Shown here piece by piece: positions 11,711-21,839 of a DNA stretch of 64,000 bases. The stretch comes from Bryoerythrophyllum caledonicum (lineage: Eukaryota; Streptophyta; Bryopsida; Pottiales; Pottiaceae). The notes below the pieces were generated by a model that searched no databases, was not told the origin of the DNA, and was given only the letters and a program-made list of their open reading frames with translations. Position numbers and translations under genes: made by a program. Each line of letters starts with the position of its first letter. Position 1 is the first letter of the stretch. Location: NCBI GenBank assembly GCA_963971425.1, contig OZ020520.1, positions 5,560,553-5,624,552 on the forward strand, in the 5' to 3' direction.

Positions 11711-12721
11711 ATGATGGCAATTTCAGATGAAATTCGTGCTCGCATCATAGGTTTGAGTGAGGGAGGATTTACAGGAGTTCAAATTGCAGCTACTATTGGA
11801 GTTCCTATTACAATAGTTACAAGGTTAGTAAAAACATTTAGAGAAGATGGAACCTACAAGCGCAAACCTTGCCGTGGAAGTCACGCTAAAAAGCTAAGTG
11901 ATAGAGATGTTCGTAGTATTGTGCATTACTCAAAAATTCATCGTTGCTCTTCACTCTCAGAGATTACCAATGCATGTCCTACTCAAGTGTGTAGACGTAC
12001 TATTCAAAGGGTCTTACATAAAAATGGCATTTTTAGTCGAATTGCAGTCAAAAAACCTTTTTTGATACCTCGTCACATGTCTCAACGATTAGCTTTTGCT
12101 CAGAAGTACCGTGGATGGAGTGCAAAAGAGTGGGAGCGTGTTGTTTGGACAGATGAATCTACTTTTGAAATTGGAAAAAATTCTCGGCAAATTCATGTTT
12201 GGAGAAGTGCATACGAGCGTTATTCATCAAGTTGTCTAGCTCCTACTTTTAAAAGTGGAAGGACTTCTTTAATGATTTGGGGCGCATTTTCCGGAGGACA
12301 AAAGTCAGAACTTGTCTTTATGCCTAAAGGTCAACGTTCTGCTAAGGATTTTATAGAAGTGGTTTACGATGCCAAATTGGTTCATTTCATGGGTCAAATT
12401 CCACAAAGAGTGCTTATGGAAGATGGGGCACCCGTCCATAGGAGCAAAATATGTGAAGAATGGAGACAAAGCCACCTTCTCGAAAAGCTCAACTGGCCTG
12501 CAAACTCTCCCGATCTCAATCCAATCGAGAACGTTTGGAGGATGTTAAAAGATGTTGTGCAACATGGCAAACAATGCCCTAGAAGCTTAGATGTGCTGAA
12601 GGTAGTTCTTGAAAGAGAGTGGAAGTTAGTCAATGGTACAAAGCTCCTTCAACTATGTCATTCTATGCCCTCTAGGTTACTAGCAGTGATTGACGCTAAT
12701 GGAGGACATACACGTTGGTAG
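11711..12721 (+). CDS. Tc1/mariner-type DD34E transposase
   Basis: A 336-residue cut-and-paste transposase that would bind its element's TIRs and move it into TA targets in the nucleus. Residues 1-110 hold a tandem helix-turn-helix DNA-binding region (LSEGGFTGVQIAATIGV). The catalytic part follows: D148 in VVWTDES, D238 in LMEDGAPVH and E273 in NSPDLNPIENVW, with 34 residues between D238 and E273, the DD34E spacing of the Tc1 group. The length matches the usual 330-350 residues, and there is no stop or frameshift. ATG ATG opens the frame; either could be the start. The last codons (GGHTRW, stop) run into the inner end of the right inverted arm. Family assignment is firm. Whether it is expressed cannot be judged from sequence. 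Confidence 0.93.
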   Translation: MMAISDEIRARIIGLSEGGFTGVQIAATIGVPITIVTRLVKTFREDGTYKRKPCRGSHAKKLSDRDVRSIVHYSKIHRCSSLSEITNACPTQVCRRTIQRVLHKNGIFSRIAVKKPFLIPRHMSQRLAFAQKYRGWSAKEWERVVWTDESTFEIGKNSRQIHVWRSAYERYSSSCLAPTFKSGRTSLMIWGAFSGGQKSELVFMPKGQRSAKDFIEVVYDAKLVHFMGQIPQRVLMEDGAPVHRSKICEEWRQSHLLEKLNWPANSPDLNPIENVWRMLKDVVQHGKQCPRSLDVLKVVLEREWKLVNGTKLLQLCHSMPSRLLAVIDANGGHTRW

Positions 12722-13286
12722 ATATGGAATAACTTTTTTGTGTACATCTTTTGGCTTTGAAATTTATCTCCCATGTTACCAGCGTAGAGATGATCTTGTG
12801 CCAAAAATTTCACTATGTATCAACAAAAATTCAATCCTAAGGAGGGCGTCAAAGTTGGAAGTAGTAAAATGGTTTTCCCCTTTGTTTCTCAAAACTACAC
12901 ATGTTGGTAGATTTGGAATATTATTTTTTGTATGGGTCTTTTGGACTTGAAATTTTCCACACATGCAAACAACATAAAAATGTTTTTGCTCCAAAAATTT
13001 CATGGGCAAAAAAATTTCCTCAATTCTTGGGAGGGTGTCAAAGTTGGCAGCTGTGACACTTTTCTCACAGCTATCCCATGTTGGTAGATCTTGCATAAGT
13101 TTTTTTGTATAAGTCTCCTGGACTTGAAATTTGGTATGCATGTTTTCAACATAAAGATGATGCTATCCCCAAATTTTCATGGTAAAATAACAATTTCTCA
13201 GCTATAGGGAGGGTGTCAAAGTTGGCAGCAATGTACGATACTATCCCTGGAACTACTAAACGGCCAATTTGAATGTCACCCTATTG
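12708..13286 (-). repeat. Right inverted arm of the mariner element
   Basis: Reverse complement of 10,565-11,149, with the same three-unit architecture. Its inner edge overlaps the transposase stop codon. Confidence 0.8.
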
Positions 13287-14184
13287 TACATTGCACTAAC
13301 GTCAAAATACCTTAAACCAACACATTAGGGATTCTGAGTTTCAAAATTTGAGATTTAATTGCAAATAAATATGCTTGGATAGAGAAATAAGGTTCTGATG
13401 TGTGAGAGAAAAAAAAATGAAAACAACGCTGTAAATTGTGAGAAATAATTGAGAAAGTGAGTTTTCTCCAATCAACTCTGTAGTGACCAAGTTTCGTGAC
13501 AAAACCGATACGTGCTTCTTCAAAATCAGAATATCATGCGGCATGATTGTGCGGGGCCCAGGGGGTGAAAACGCGTGGCCGGTGCTCTGAAATCGGAGCT
13601 GAGCGGCATGATTGTGCGGGGCTCGTGGAGTGAAAACGTGTGGCTAGTGCTCCGAAATCGAAGCTGACGAGAATAGACTCCCTCTTGCATGCGATCAGAA
13701 AGTGCTGCAGATGCTCCAAAAGGCGTACTCAATTGCAAGTAGATCCGCCATGGCGAAACTTAGAAACTTGGAAACTGCACTTTAAATTGGTTGCTCTTTG
13801 CTTGATGACATGCACTTCAAACTGATTGCCCAGTTTCTCGTCGAAGTGGGTTAGTGAGAATTCACTTGGAAGTGGACGTCAAGGTCAACGAACTGTGTCA
13901 AAGTACACTCGCTTCAAAGTGAATGTTAATGTATACGAAGTGTGTTATTGTGGAAACGAAGTGTACCGAAGTGGACGTTGGCCTGTATTGAAGTGGGCTT
14001 GTGAGCGTTCTTGTGCGTCGAACCACATTCATCGAAGTGAGCTCCTGATAACAGTGCGGATTTGAAAATTAAACAAATCTATAGTCAATATAGTCGATAC
14101 ACAGGTGTTTCGCAGTGCAGTCTACTTCGAGGTAGCACCTGTTTCGCACTGCAATACAATCTACCGTCGATGCATTGTGCACAA

Positions 14185-14400
14185 TGTGCGTGCGAACAAC
14201 GAAGTGTGCGAGCAGCAGGGTGTGCGAGCAAACAACGAAGTGTGCGAACAGCTCAAGACAGCAAAGTGTGCGAACAGCTCAAGCCAGCGAAGTGTACGAA
14301 CAGCGAAATGTGCGAATAGCTCAAGACAGCAGGGTGTGCGAGCAGCTCAGTACACAAAACATCATGGTGTGTGAACAACTCAGTGCAAACAGTCGTAGGA
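14185..14400. repeat. Minisatellite inside B2
   Basis: Imperfect tandem copies of AAGTGTGCGAACAGCTCAAG plus ACAGC, mixed with shorter GTGTGCGAGCAGC units. All three forward frames stay open across it only because the repeat lacks stops. Confidence 0.7.
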
Positions 14401-14875
14401 ACAACGTAGTGCCAGCAGTCTACTTCGAGCTCCTGAACACCGCAAGTGAACCCAAAACTTGGTCGCACCAATCTACGAAACCGTGTCGACGTTGCTAAAC
14501 CGACACTCCTTCCCTCATGAACTTCGCCGCATTTTTTTTTCTCCGCTATTTTTGAAACCTTCTCCGTGTCGAAATAATTCCATTGCCGCATTTAGATTGT
14601 TGTTTGGTCGTAGCGCCATTAATCTTGAAATGGCGTTTCTTATAATGGAAAGATGCAGGGATGCATTTCCAAAACTGCGGCGACTGCGGCTGTAAATTCT
14701 TGCAAACCTTCCTTTAAACATGTTTTCTCTTCGCATGCCAACTGTCCCTCACCTGCCTCTAAACCGCCCCCTCCTGCGCCTATTTCTGTGCAAGTGTGCC
14801 TCCACCACGGTGATAAGACCTCCATCGCATGGTTTAATACCCTTATTGAGTGTTGCTTCAGGGTTGAGTGTCGGT

Positions 14876-15809
14876 TTAACCCCTAAAGGACCACGACCAC
14901 TTTCGCTCTAAAACCAGTCCAAAACTGCCACTGCCAAAAAGAGACATGAAAATCACATTTTAAAATGAATTTCGGATTTTCAACCGTAAGATCTTTAAAA
15001 AAACTTTTATATCAACATGCTCAAAAATTTTGGTTGCAATCCACTATACGGATTGATAGATTTTAGTGTTTAAAGTCAAAACAATGGTTCATTTTCTTCC
15101 CTGCGTTGAGTAGATTAGCTGACTTTGACTTCACTTTGTATCAAATTTTTGCATTGTACAAGGTCTAAATCTTTTACCATTGTCTTAAGCATGATGTTAT
15201 TTCCCAATACACCAATTTTTAGAGGTAAAAAAAGGGTGTAGCATATTCAAAACATGTGTGCAAGGAGTGGAAGTTCAAAAATTGCCATTTCACGTTTTAT
15301 TTTTTTGTGAACTACGAATGTATTCGAATGATAATCCAAACGGTCAATAAGAAGGATCTCACCACAAATTGTTGTTGAAAAAATAAAAAGTGAAAAATAT
15401 GAAGATCTCTAGGTTTTATGTAGAAAAGATGAAGTTTTTTTCCCCCGTTGCCCGACAATGTGTGAAAATGTTTGACTTGGAATAAAATGCCTTTTTACAC
15501 TAAAGACAAGAATTTTTTTTTTAATTTCCAGAAAAGGAAATATTCTTTATGTGTGTGAAAAATCTCAAAGTCAATAGAAACTCTTGTCAAAATTTTTGGA
15601 GGTGCCCGGAGTTCCCACTTTTGGCTTTAAGTGGTACTAACTTTCAAACCACAAATCCAAAAAATAAAATAAAAATATCTCCACGAAGCTCTTATCAGAG
15701 GCAATCTTGAATACATTTTTTAGTGAAAAAGGATTTTTTTTCGAATTTTAGGAACCTGCCCAAAATCAAAAATCCCCCTGAAGGAGACTCTGGTCCTTTA
15801 GGGATTAAG
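14876..15809 (+). mobile_element. TTAA-type element A1 (about 930 bp)
   Basis: Bounded by TTAACCCCTAAAGGACCACG and GGTCCTTTAGGGATTAA. The target is the TTTAA in family B: the intact site is at 3,253-3,257 in B1, in identical flanks (GTGTCGG before, TATTTTGACGT after). TTAA is therefore a true target duplication. Non-coding. Duplicated TTAA with CCC-starting ends is the hallmark of piggyBac-like (or Kolobok-like) transposons; A1 is a non-autonomous member of such a group. Confidence 0.85.
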
Positions 15810-15822
15810 ATATTTTGACGTT

Positions 15823-15882
15823 AGGATCCAACAATTTTGAAGTGTTTTTGGAGTGAAACTGTAATGGTACCTCAGGAGTTAA
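15823..15882. mobile_element. TTAA-type element C1, right end
   Basis: 'ggatccaacaattttgaagt' matches 24,328-24,345 in C2 and ends 'ggtacctcaggag' plus TTAA (15,879-15,882). It closes element C1 after its two nested insertions. Confidence 0.7.
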
Positions 15883-16686
15883 CCCTTTAGCACCGAGGGA
15901 TGTTTCTGGAAATACCAGGAGTTTTGCTGATTTTTTTCTTTGAACTGGAATCGATGGAAATACAATGACTAATATTAATATCTAGCCTTACAAAATTGAA
16001 CTTAACCCATGATCTCAACTTTGGGGAAATTTTGCACAACATCCAACCGTTGATGGAATAGATTATAGTGTTTAAAGTTACCGTATATTGGTAGTGAAAA
16101 TTGTGGAATTCGGAGGGTGTACTACTTTAACTATCAATAGAGTCTTGCAAGAATTTTTTTACTTTGAATTAGAGCGGTTCACATGTGCACTAGGTTGATA
16201 GCTTCGCATTGACATACTATATGTGAAGAAAATATTCATACCCAATTATTGGTGATTTTATTTCTTTTTTCTACTTGGTTGTATACAAAAATGTTCCAAC
16301 CTTATACGAATCAAAACCGAAGTTTCGTATGTGAAGAGAAAGATCGACAATCACAAAACAATGAAGAATGTCTTAAAGACCAAGTTCAATCAAAATTTAA
16401 GACCAAAATCAATGTGCATGTGTGTGAAATACAACATAGTATGTGGCATAGTATTCACTGTATTCAGTGTATTTGAGTGTATTTGGTGTATTTTGTGTTG
16501 TATTCCTAGCTTTTCCAAGAGTTCTATAAATCCAAATCATGATCTGATTGTTGGAGAGTGTTCATGTGATGAGTGCGCAAATCTAAACCTCATATCTCGA
16601 AGCCTAGTTCCTCATGGATTTCATACAAATTGAGTTTAAGCACCTCCACAGTCCCACTTCGGGCTTCCAGGGCGCTAAAGGGTTAA
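15879..16686. mobile_element. TTAA-type element G1 (about 800 bp)
   Basis: Bounded by TTAACCCTTTAGCACCGAGG and GGGCGCTAAAGGGTTAA. It inserted exactly at the terminal TTAA of C1. Part of it recurs at 51,745-51,880. It contains an unoccupied TTTAA at 16,072-16,076, the site at which another element sits in the second copy. No protein recognised. Confidence 0.75.
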
Positions 16687-16700
16687 GCCACTCTCACACT

Positions 16701-17629
16701 TTAACCCCTGAAGGACCACGACCACTTTTGCTCTAAAACCAGTCCAAAACTGCAACTGCCAAAAAGAGACATGAAAATCACACTTTAAACTGAATTTTGG
16801 ATTTTCAACCGTAAGATCTTAAAACAGACTTCCATATAAACATGCCATCAAATTTTGGTTGCAATCCACCGCACGGATTGATAGATTTTGGTGTTTAAAA
16901 TCAAAACAATGGTTCATTTTCATCCCTGCGTTGAGTAGATTAGCTGACTTTGACTTCACTTTGTATCAAATTTTTGCATTGTACAAGGTCTAAATCTTTT
17001 ACCATTGTCTTAAGCATGATGTTATTTCCCAACACACCAATTTTTAGAGGTAAAAAAAGGGTGTAGCATATTCAAAACATGTGTGCAAGGAGTGGAAGTT
17101 CAAAAATTGCCATTTCACGTTTTATTTTTTTGTGAACTACGAATGTATTCGAATGATAATCCAAACGGTCAATAAGAAGGATCTCACCACAAATTGTTGT
17201 TGAAAAAATAAAAGTGAAAAATATGAAGATCTCTAGGTTTTATGTAGAAAAGATGAAGTTTTTTTCCCCCGTTGCCCGACAATGTGTGAAAATGTTTGAC
17301 TTGGAATAAAATGCCTTTTTACACTAAAGACAAGAATTTTTTTTTTAATTTCCAGAAAAGGAAATATTCTTTATATGTGTGAAAAATCTCAATGTCAATA
17401 GAAACTTTTGTCAAAAATTTTGGAGGTGCCCAAAGTCCCACTTTTGGCTTTAAGTGGTACTAACTTTCAAACCACAAATAAAAATAAATAAATAAAAATA
17501 TCCACGAAGCTCTTATCAGATCCTATCTTGAAAAAAAAATTGAATTAAAAAGGATTTTTTTTCGAATTGTAGGTACATGCCCAAACTCCAAAATGACCCC
17601 GGGGGGACGTTTGGTCCTATAGGGGTTAA
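16701..17629 (+). mobile_element. TTAA-type element A2
   Basis: Same family and orientation as A1. Starts TTAACCCCTGAAGGACCACG and ends GGTCCTATAGGGGTTAA. It differs from A1 mainly near the right end (GACCCCGGGGGGACG in place of TCCCCCTGAAGG). Non-coding. Confidence 0.85.
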
Positions 17630-17825
17630 ATAGTTACCACCGTACGTGATTCTTGGCGCGCTGTTTGCGTTCAATGAAACGTCCGTATCGCCACCGGTCT
17701 CTTGATTGCTATGCACGATCTACGGACTATTAATATTCACATAATTCATTACTGCCACTGACCAGGCACGCGCTTCTCTGGATAGTAATGTGGACGGATT
17801 TCTTATTTCAAACTCCATGACCGCT
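17630..17825 (+). pseudogene. Downstream flank remnant of Rieske unit #1
   Basis: 'gtggacggatttcttatttc' and 'ccatgaccgctt' match the downstream tails at 45,650-45,690 and 53,944-53,975. It is therefore the displaced continuation of the tail of Rieske copy #1, pushed about 8 kb away by C1, mariner, B2, A1, G1 and A2. Confidence 0.65.
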
Positions 17826-17991
17826 TTAACCCCTATAGGTCCCCCGGGGTCAAATTGGATTTTGGGCATGTACCTCAATTCAAAAAAATCCTATTTAATT
17901 GAAAATTTTATACAATATAGCCTCTGATAAGAGCTTCGTGGAGATATTTTTTTTTTATTTTTTGGATTTGTGGTTCGAAAGTTAGTACTAC

Positions 17992-18924
17992 TTAACTCCT
18001 AAAGGACAAGAGTGTCCTTCGGAGGGATTTATAATTTTGGGCAGATTCCTAAAATTCGAAAAAAAATCCTTTTTCTCTAAAATTTTTATTCTAGATTGCC
18101 TCTGATAAGAGCTTCGTGGACATATTTTATTATATTTTGTGGATTTGTGGTTTGAAAGTTAGTACCACTTAAAGCCATAAGTGGGAACTCCGGGCACCTC
18201 CAAACATTTTGACAAAAGTTTCTATTGACATTGAGATTTTTCACACATATAAAGAATATTTCCTTTTCTTGAAATTTTCAAAAAAAAATTCTTGTCTTTA
18301 ATGTAAAAAGGCATTTTATTCCAAGTCAAACATTTTCACACATTATCGGGCAACGGGGGAAAAAAACTTCATCTTTTGTACATAAAACCTAGAGTTCTTC
18401 ATATTTTTCACTTTTTATTTTTTCAACAACAATATGTGGTGAAAACCTCCTTATTGACCGTTTGGATTATCATTTGAATACATACGTAGTTCACAAAAAA
18501 ATAAAATGTGAAATGGCAATTTTTTGAACTTCCACTCCTTGCACCTTGTTTTGAATATGCTACACCCCTTTTTTACCTCTAAAAATTGGTGTGTTGGGAA
18601 ACAGCATCATGCTTAAGACTATGGTAAAAGATTAAGACCTTGTACAATGCAAAAATTTGATACAAAGTGAAGTCAAAGTCTGTTGATCTACCAACGCAGG
18701 GAAGAAAATGAACCATTGTTTTGACTTTAAACACTAAAATCTATCAATCCGTGCGGTGGATTGCAACCAAATGTTTACAATATCTTGATATAGAAGTCTT
18801 TTTTGAGATCTTACGGTTGAAAATCCAAAATTCATTTTAAAATGTGATTTTCATGTCTCATTTTGGCAGTGGCAGTTTTGGACTGGTTTTAGAGCGAAAG
18901 TGGTTGTGGTCCTTTAGGGGTTAA
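17992..18924 (-). mobile_element. TTAA-type element A4 nested in A3
   Basis: Starts TTAACTCCTAAAGGACAAGA and ends GGTCCTTTAGGGGTTAA. It sits in A3 at a TTAA that is unoccupied in A1 (15,627-15,630, 'ggctttaagtgg'). A3 resumes with 'agccaaaagtgg' immediately after it. Confidence 0.85.
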
Positions 18925-19362
18925 AGCCAAAAGTGGGGACACCGGGCACCTTCAAAGTTTCTGACAAAAGTTTCTATTGACTTTGAGATTTTTCACACAC
19001 ATAAAGAATATTTCCTTTTCTATAAATTTTCAAAAAAAAACCTTGTCTTTAATGTAAAAAGGCATTTTATTCCAAGTCAAACATTTTCACACATTGTCGG
19101 GCAACGGGGGAAAAAAACTTCATCTTTTCTACATGAAACCTAGAGATTTTCATATTTTTCTCTTTTTATTTTTTCAACAACAATATGTGGTGAAAACCTC
19201 CTTATTGACCGTTTGGATTATCATTTGAATACATACGTAGTTCACGAAAAAATAAAATGTGAAATGGCAATTTTTGAACCTCAACTTCTTGCACACATGT
19301 TTTGAATATCCTACACCCCTTTTTACCTCTAAAAATTGGTGTGTTGGGAAATAACATCATGC

Positions 19363-20296
19363 TTAACCCCTGAAGGACCACGACCACTTTCGCTCTAAAA
19401 CCAGTCTAAAACTGCCACTGCCAAAAGGAGACATGAAAATCACATTGTAAAGTGAATTTTGGATTTCCAACCGTAAGATCTTAAAATAGACTTCTATATA
19501 AACATGCCTTAAAATTTTGGTTGCAACCCATCGCACGGATTGATAGATTTTAGTGTTTAAAGTCAAAACAATGGTTCATTTTCTTCCCTGCGTTGAGTAG
19601 ATCATCAGACATTGACTTCACTATGTATCAAAAAAATTCATTGAACAAGGTCTAAATCTTTTACCATTGTCTTTAGCATGATGTTATTTCCCAGTACACC
19701 AATTTTTAGAGGTAAAAAAGGGGTGTAGCATATTCAAAACAAGTGTGCAAGGAGTGGAAGTTCAAAAATTGCCATTTCACGTTTTATTTTTTTGTGAACT
19801 ACGTATGTATTTGAATGATAATCCAAACGGTCAATAAGAAGGTTGTCACCACATATTGTTGTTGAAAAAATAAATAGAGAAAAATATGAAGATCTCTAGG
19901 TTTTATGTAGAAAAGATGAAGTTTTTTTCCCTCGTTGCCCGATAATGTGTGAAAATATTTGACTTGGAATAAAATGGCTTTTTACATTAAAGACAAGATT
20001 TTTTTTTGAAAATTTTCAAAGAAGGAAATATTCTTTATGTGTGTGAAAAATCTCAATGTCAATAGAAACTTTTGTCAAAAACTTTGAAGGTGCCCGGTGT
20101 CCCCACTTTTGGCTTTTAGTGGTACTAACTTTCAAACCACAAATCCAAAAAATGAAATAAAAATATGTCCACGAAGCTCTTATTAGAGGCAATCTAGAAT
20201 AAAAATTTAAGAGAAAAAGGATTTTTTTTCGAATTTTAGGAACGTGCCCAAAATCAGAAATCCCCCCAAAGGAGACTTTGGTCCTTTAGGGGTTAA
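19363..20296 (+). mobile_element. TTAA-type element A5 nested in A3
   Basis: A complete A element from TTAACCCCTGAAGGACCACG to GGTCCTTTAGGGGTTAA. It occupies A3's internal TTAA that is empty in A1 (15,184-15,187, 'gtcttaagcatg'). A3 resumes at 21,026-21,030 with 'ttaagaccatgg'. Confidence 0.85.
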
Positions 20297-21029
20297 AGTC
20301 AAAACAATGGTTCATTTTCTTCCCTGCGTTGAGTAGATCAGCAGACTTTGAATTCACTTTGTATCAAATTTTTGCATTGTACAAGGTCTAAATCTTTTAC
20401 CATTGTCTTAAGCATGATGTTATTTCCCAACACACCAATTTTTAGAGGTCAAAAAGGGATGTAGCATATTCAAAACATGTGTGCAAGGAGTGGAGGTTCA
20501 AAAATTGCCATTTCACGTTTTATTTTTTTTGAACTACGTATGTATTCCAATGATAATCCAAACGGTCAATTAGAAGGTTCTCACCACATATTGTTGTTGA
20601 AAAAATAAAAAGTGAAAAATATGAAGATCTCTAGGTTTTATGTAGAAAAGATGAAGTTTTTTTCCCTCGTTGCCCGACAATGTGTGAAAATATTTGACTT
20701 GGAATAAAATGCCTTATTACACTTAAGACAAGAATTTTTCTTGAAAATTTCCAAAGAAGGAAATATTCTTTATATGTGTGAAAAATCTCAATGTCAATAG
20801 AAACTCTTGTCAAAAATTTTGGAGGTGCCCGGAATCCCCACTTTTGACTTGAAGTGGTACTAACTTTCAAACCACAAATCCAAAAAATAAAATCAAAATA
20901 TGTCCACGAAGCTCCTCTTAGAGGCAATCTAGAATAAAAATTTCAGAGAAAAAGGATTTTTTCCGAATGTTAAGAACCTACCCAAAATCAGAAATCCCCC
21001 CAAAGGAGATTTGGTCCTTTAGGGGTTAA
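20293..21029 (+). mobile_element. Right-part duplicate of an A element (A6)
   Basis: Begins at the internal site 'ttaaagtcaaaacaatgg' and runs to GGTCCTTTAGGGGTTAA. It repeats 19,557-20,296 in tandem (periods about 736 and 733 bp), with TTAA at every junction. It lacks the first roughly 195 bp of the family. Confidence 0.8.
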
Positions 21030-21839
21030 GACCATGGTTAAAGTTTCAGACCTTGTACAATGCAAATTTTTTATACAAAGTGAAGTCAAAGTCTGCTGAT
21101 CTACTCAATCTACTCAACGCAGGGAAGAAAATGAACCATTGTTTTGACTTTAAACACTAAAATCTATCAATCTGTGCGGTGGATTGCAACCAACATTTTA
21201 CGGCATGTTTATATAGAAGTCTATTTTAAGATCTTACGGTTAAAAATCCAAAATTCACTTTTGAATGTGATTTTCATGTCTCTTTTTGGCAGTGGTAGTT
21301 TTGGATTGGTTTTAGAGCGAAAGTGGTCGTGGTCCTTTGAGGATTAACGTGTTCGTGAATAGTTTTTTTCAAAGATTGAATAACGGATTTGCCTAAATTG
21401 GGGGAGGGTATGGACAAAACCGGCCCCTATTTTAATGTTGGATGGGACCTTATTTCACCCATAAAGGACCAAGTGTAAAAAATGGGCTATTTTGAAAGTT
21501 CGGTCAGGTTTCTATGGTGTCAATTTCCAACATTCTTCTTTGAAATTTTTACTATAGAAAGGCATTACTAAGACCTTAGTGGGAAAACAATTTTTTTCCC
21601 CTAAATTGGACATTTGATGAAAAAGTTGTAGGGTTTTGAATTTCAAATGGGGAGAGCGGGCACCTCGGGCACCTCCAAAAACTTTTGCTCGGACACTCTA
21701 TTGAATGTGAGATTTTCAGTACTTGCAAGTAATTTTATTTCCTTTCATATTGTCAAAAAAAGTTCTTGTCTTTAGTGAAAAATAGCATATCAACCCAAGA
21801 TAAACATTTTCACACATTGTCACTCATCGTTGGGCAAGG

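Larger units (their letters stand above)
10565..13286 (+). mobile_element. Tc1/mariner element with long inverted arms and intact transposase
   Basis: A 2.7-kb element bounded by CAATAGGGTGACATTCAAAT and its inverted complement, with TA on both sides (10,563-10,564 and 13,287-13,288). The empty site is visible in C2 at 24,311-24,320. The terminal arms are unusually long, about 580 bp each (10,565-11,149 and 12,708-13,286). Each is built of three diverged, roughly 180-bp direct units that start CCAACTTTGACACCCTCC. The transposase frame between the arms is open, so the element could be autonomous or recently active. Confidence 0.85.
13299..15822. mobile_element. TA-type element family B, copy B2 (carries a nested TTAA element)
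   Basis: Termini ACGTCAAAATACCTTAAACC and ...GATATTTTGACGT are flanked by TA (13,297-13,298; 15,823-15,824). The empty site is in C2 at 24,321-24,330 ('cactagaatcc'). Without the nested A1 element it is about 1.6 kb, so it is a longer relative of B1. The interior holds a direct repeat of about 64 bp (13,539 and 13,603), a GAAGTG-rich stretch (13,840-14,040) and a minisatellite (14,185-14,400). No protein with recognisable homology is encoded. Confidence 0.75.
17826..21347 (-). mobile_element. TTAA-type element A3, reverse orientation, split by two further A elements
   Basis: Starts TTAACCCCTATAGGTCCCCC (the right end of the A family read backwards) and ends GGTCCTTTGAGGATTAA. Its body is interrupted at internal TTAA sites by A4 (17,992-18,924) and by the A5/A6 block (19,363-21,029). 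Removing both restores a colinear A element of about 930 bp. Confidence 0.8.

Noticed and set aside
14185-14400. CRISPR-like array
   Set aside because: Units are contiguous or variable without unique spacers, and the context is a plant transposon; no cas genes are present.
14062-14498. Open frames rich in VCEQ repeats
   Set aside because: All frames of the minisatellite are open; no homology and different frames give different periodic peptides.
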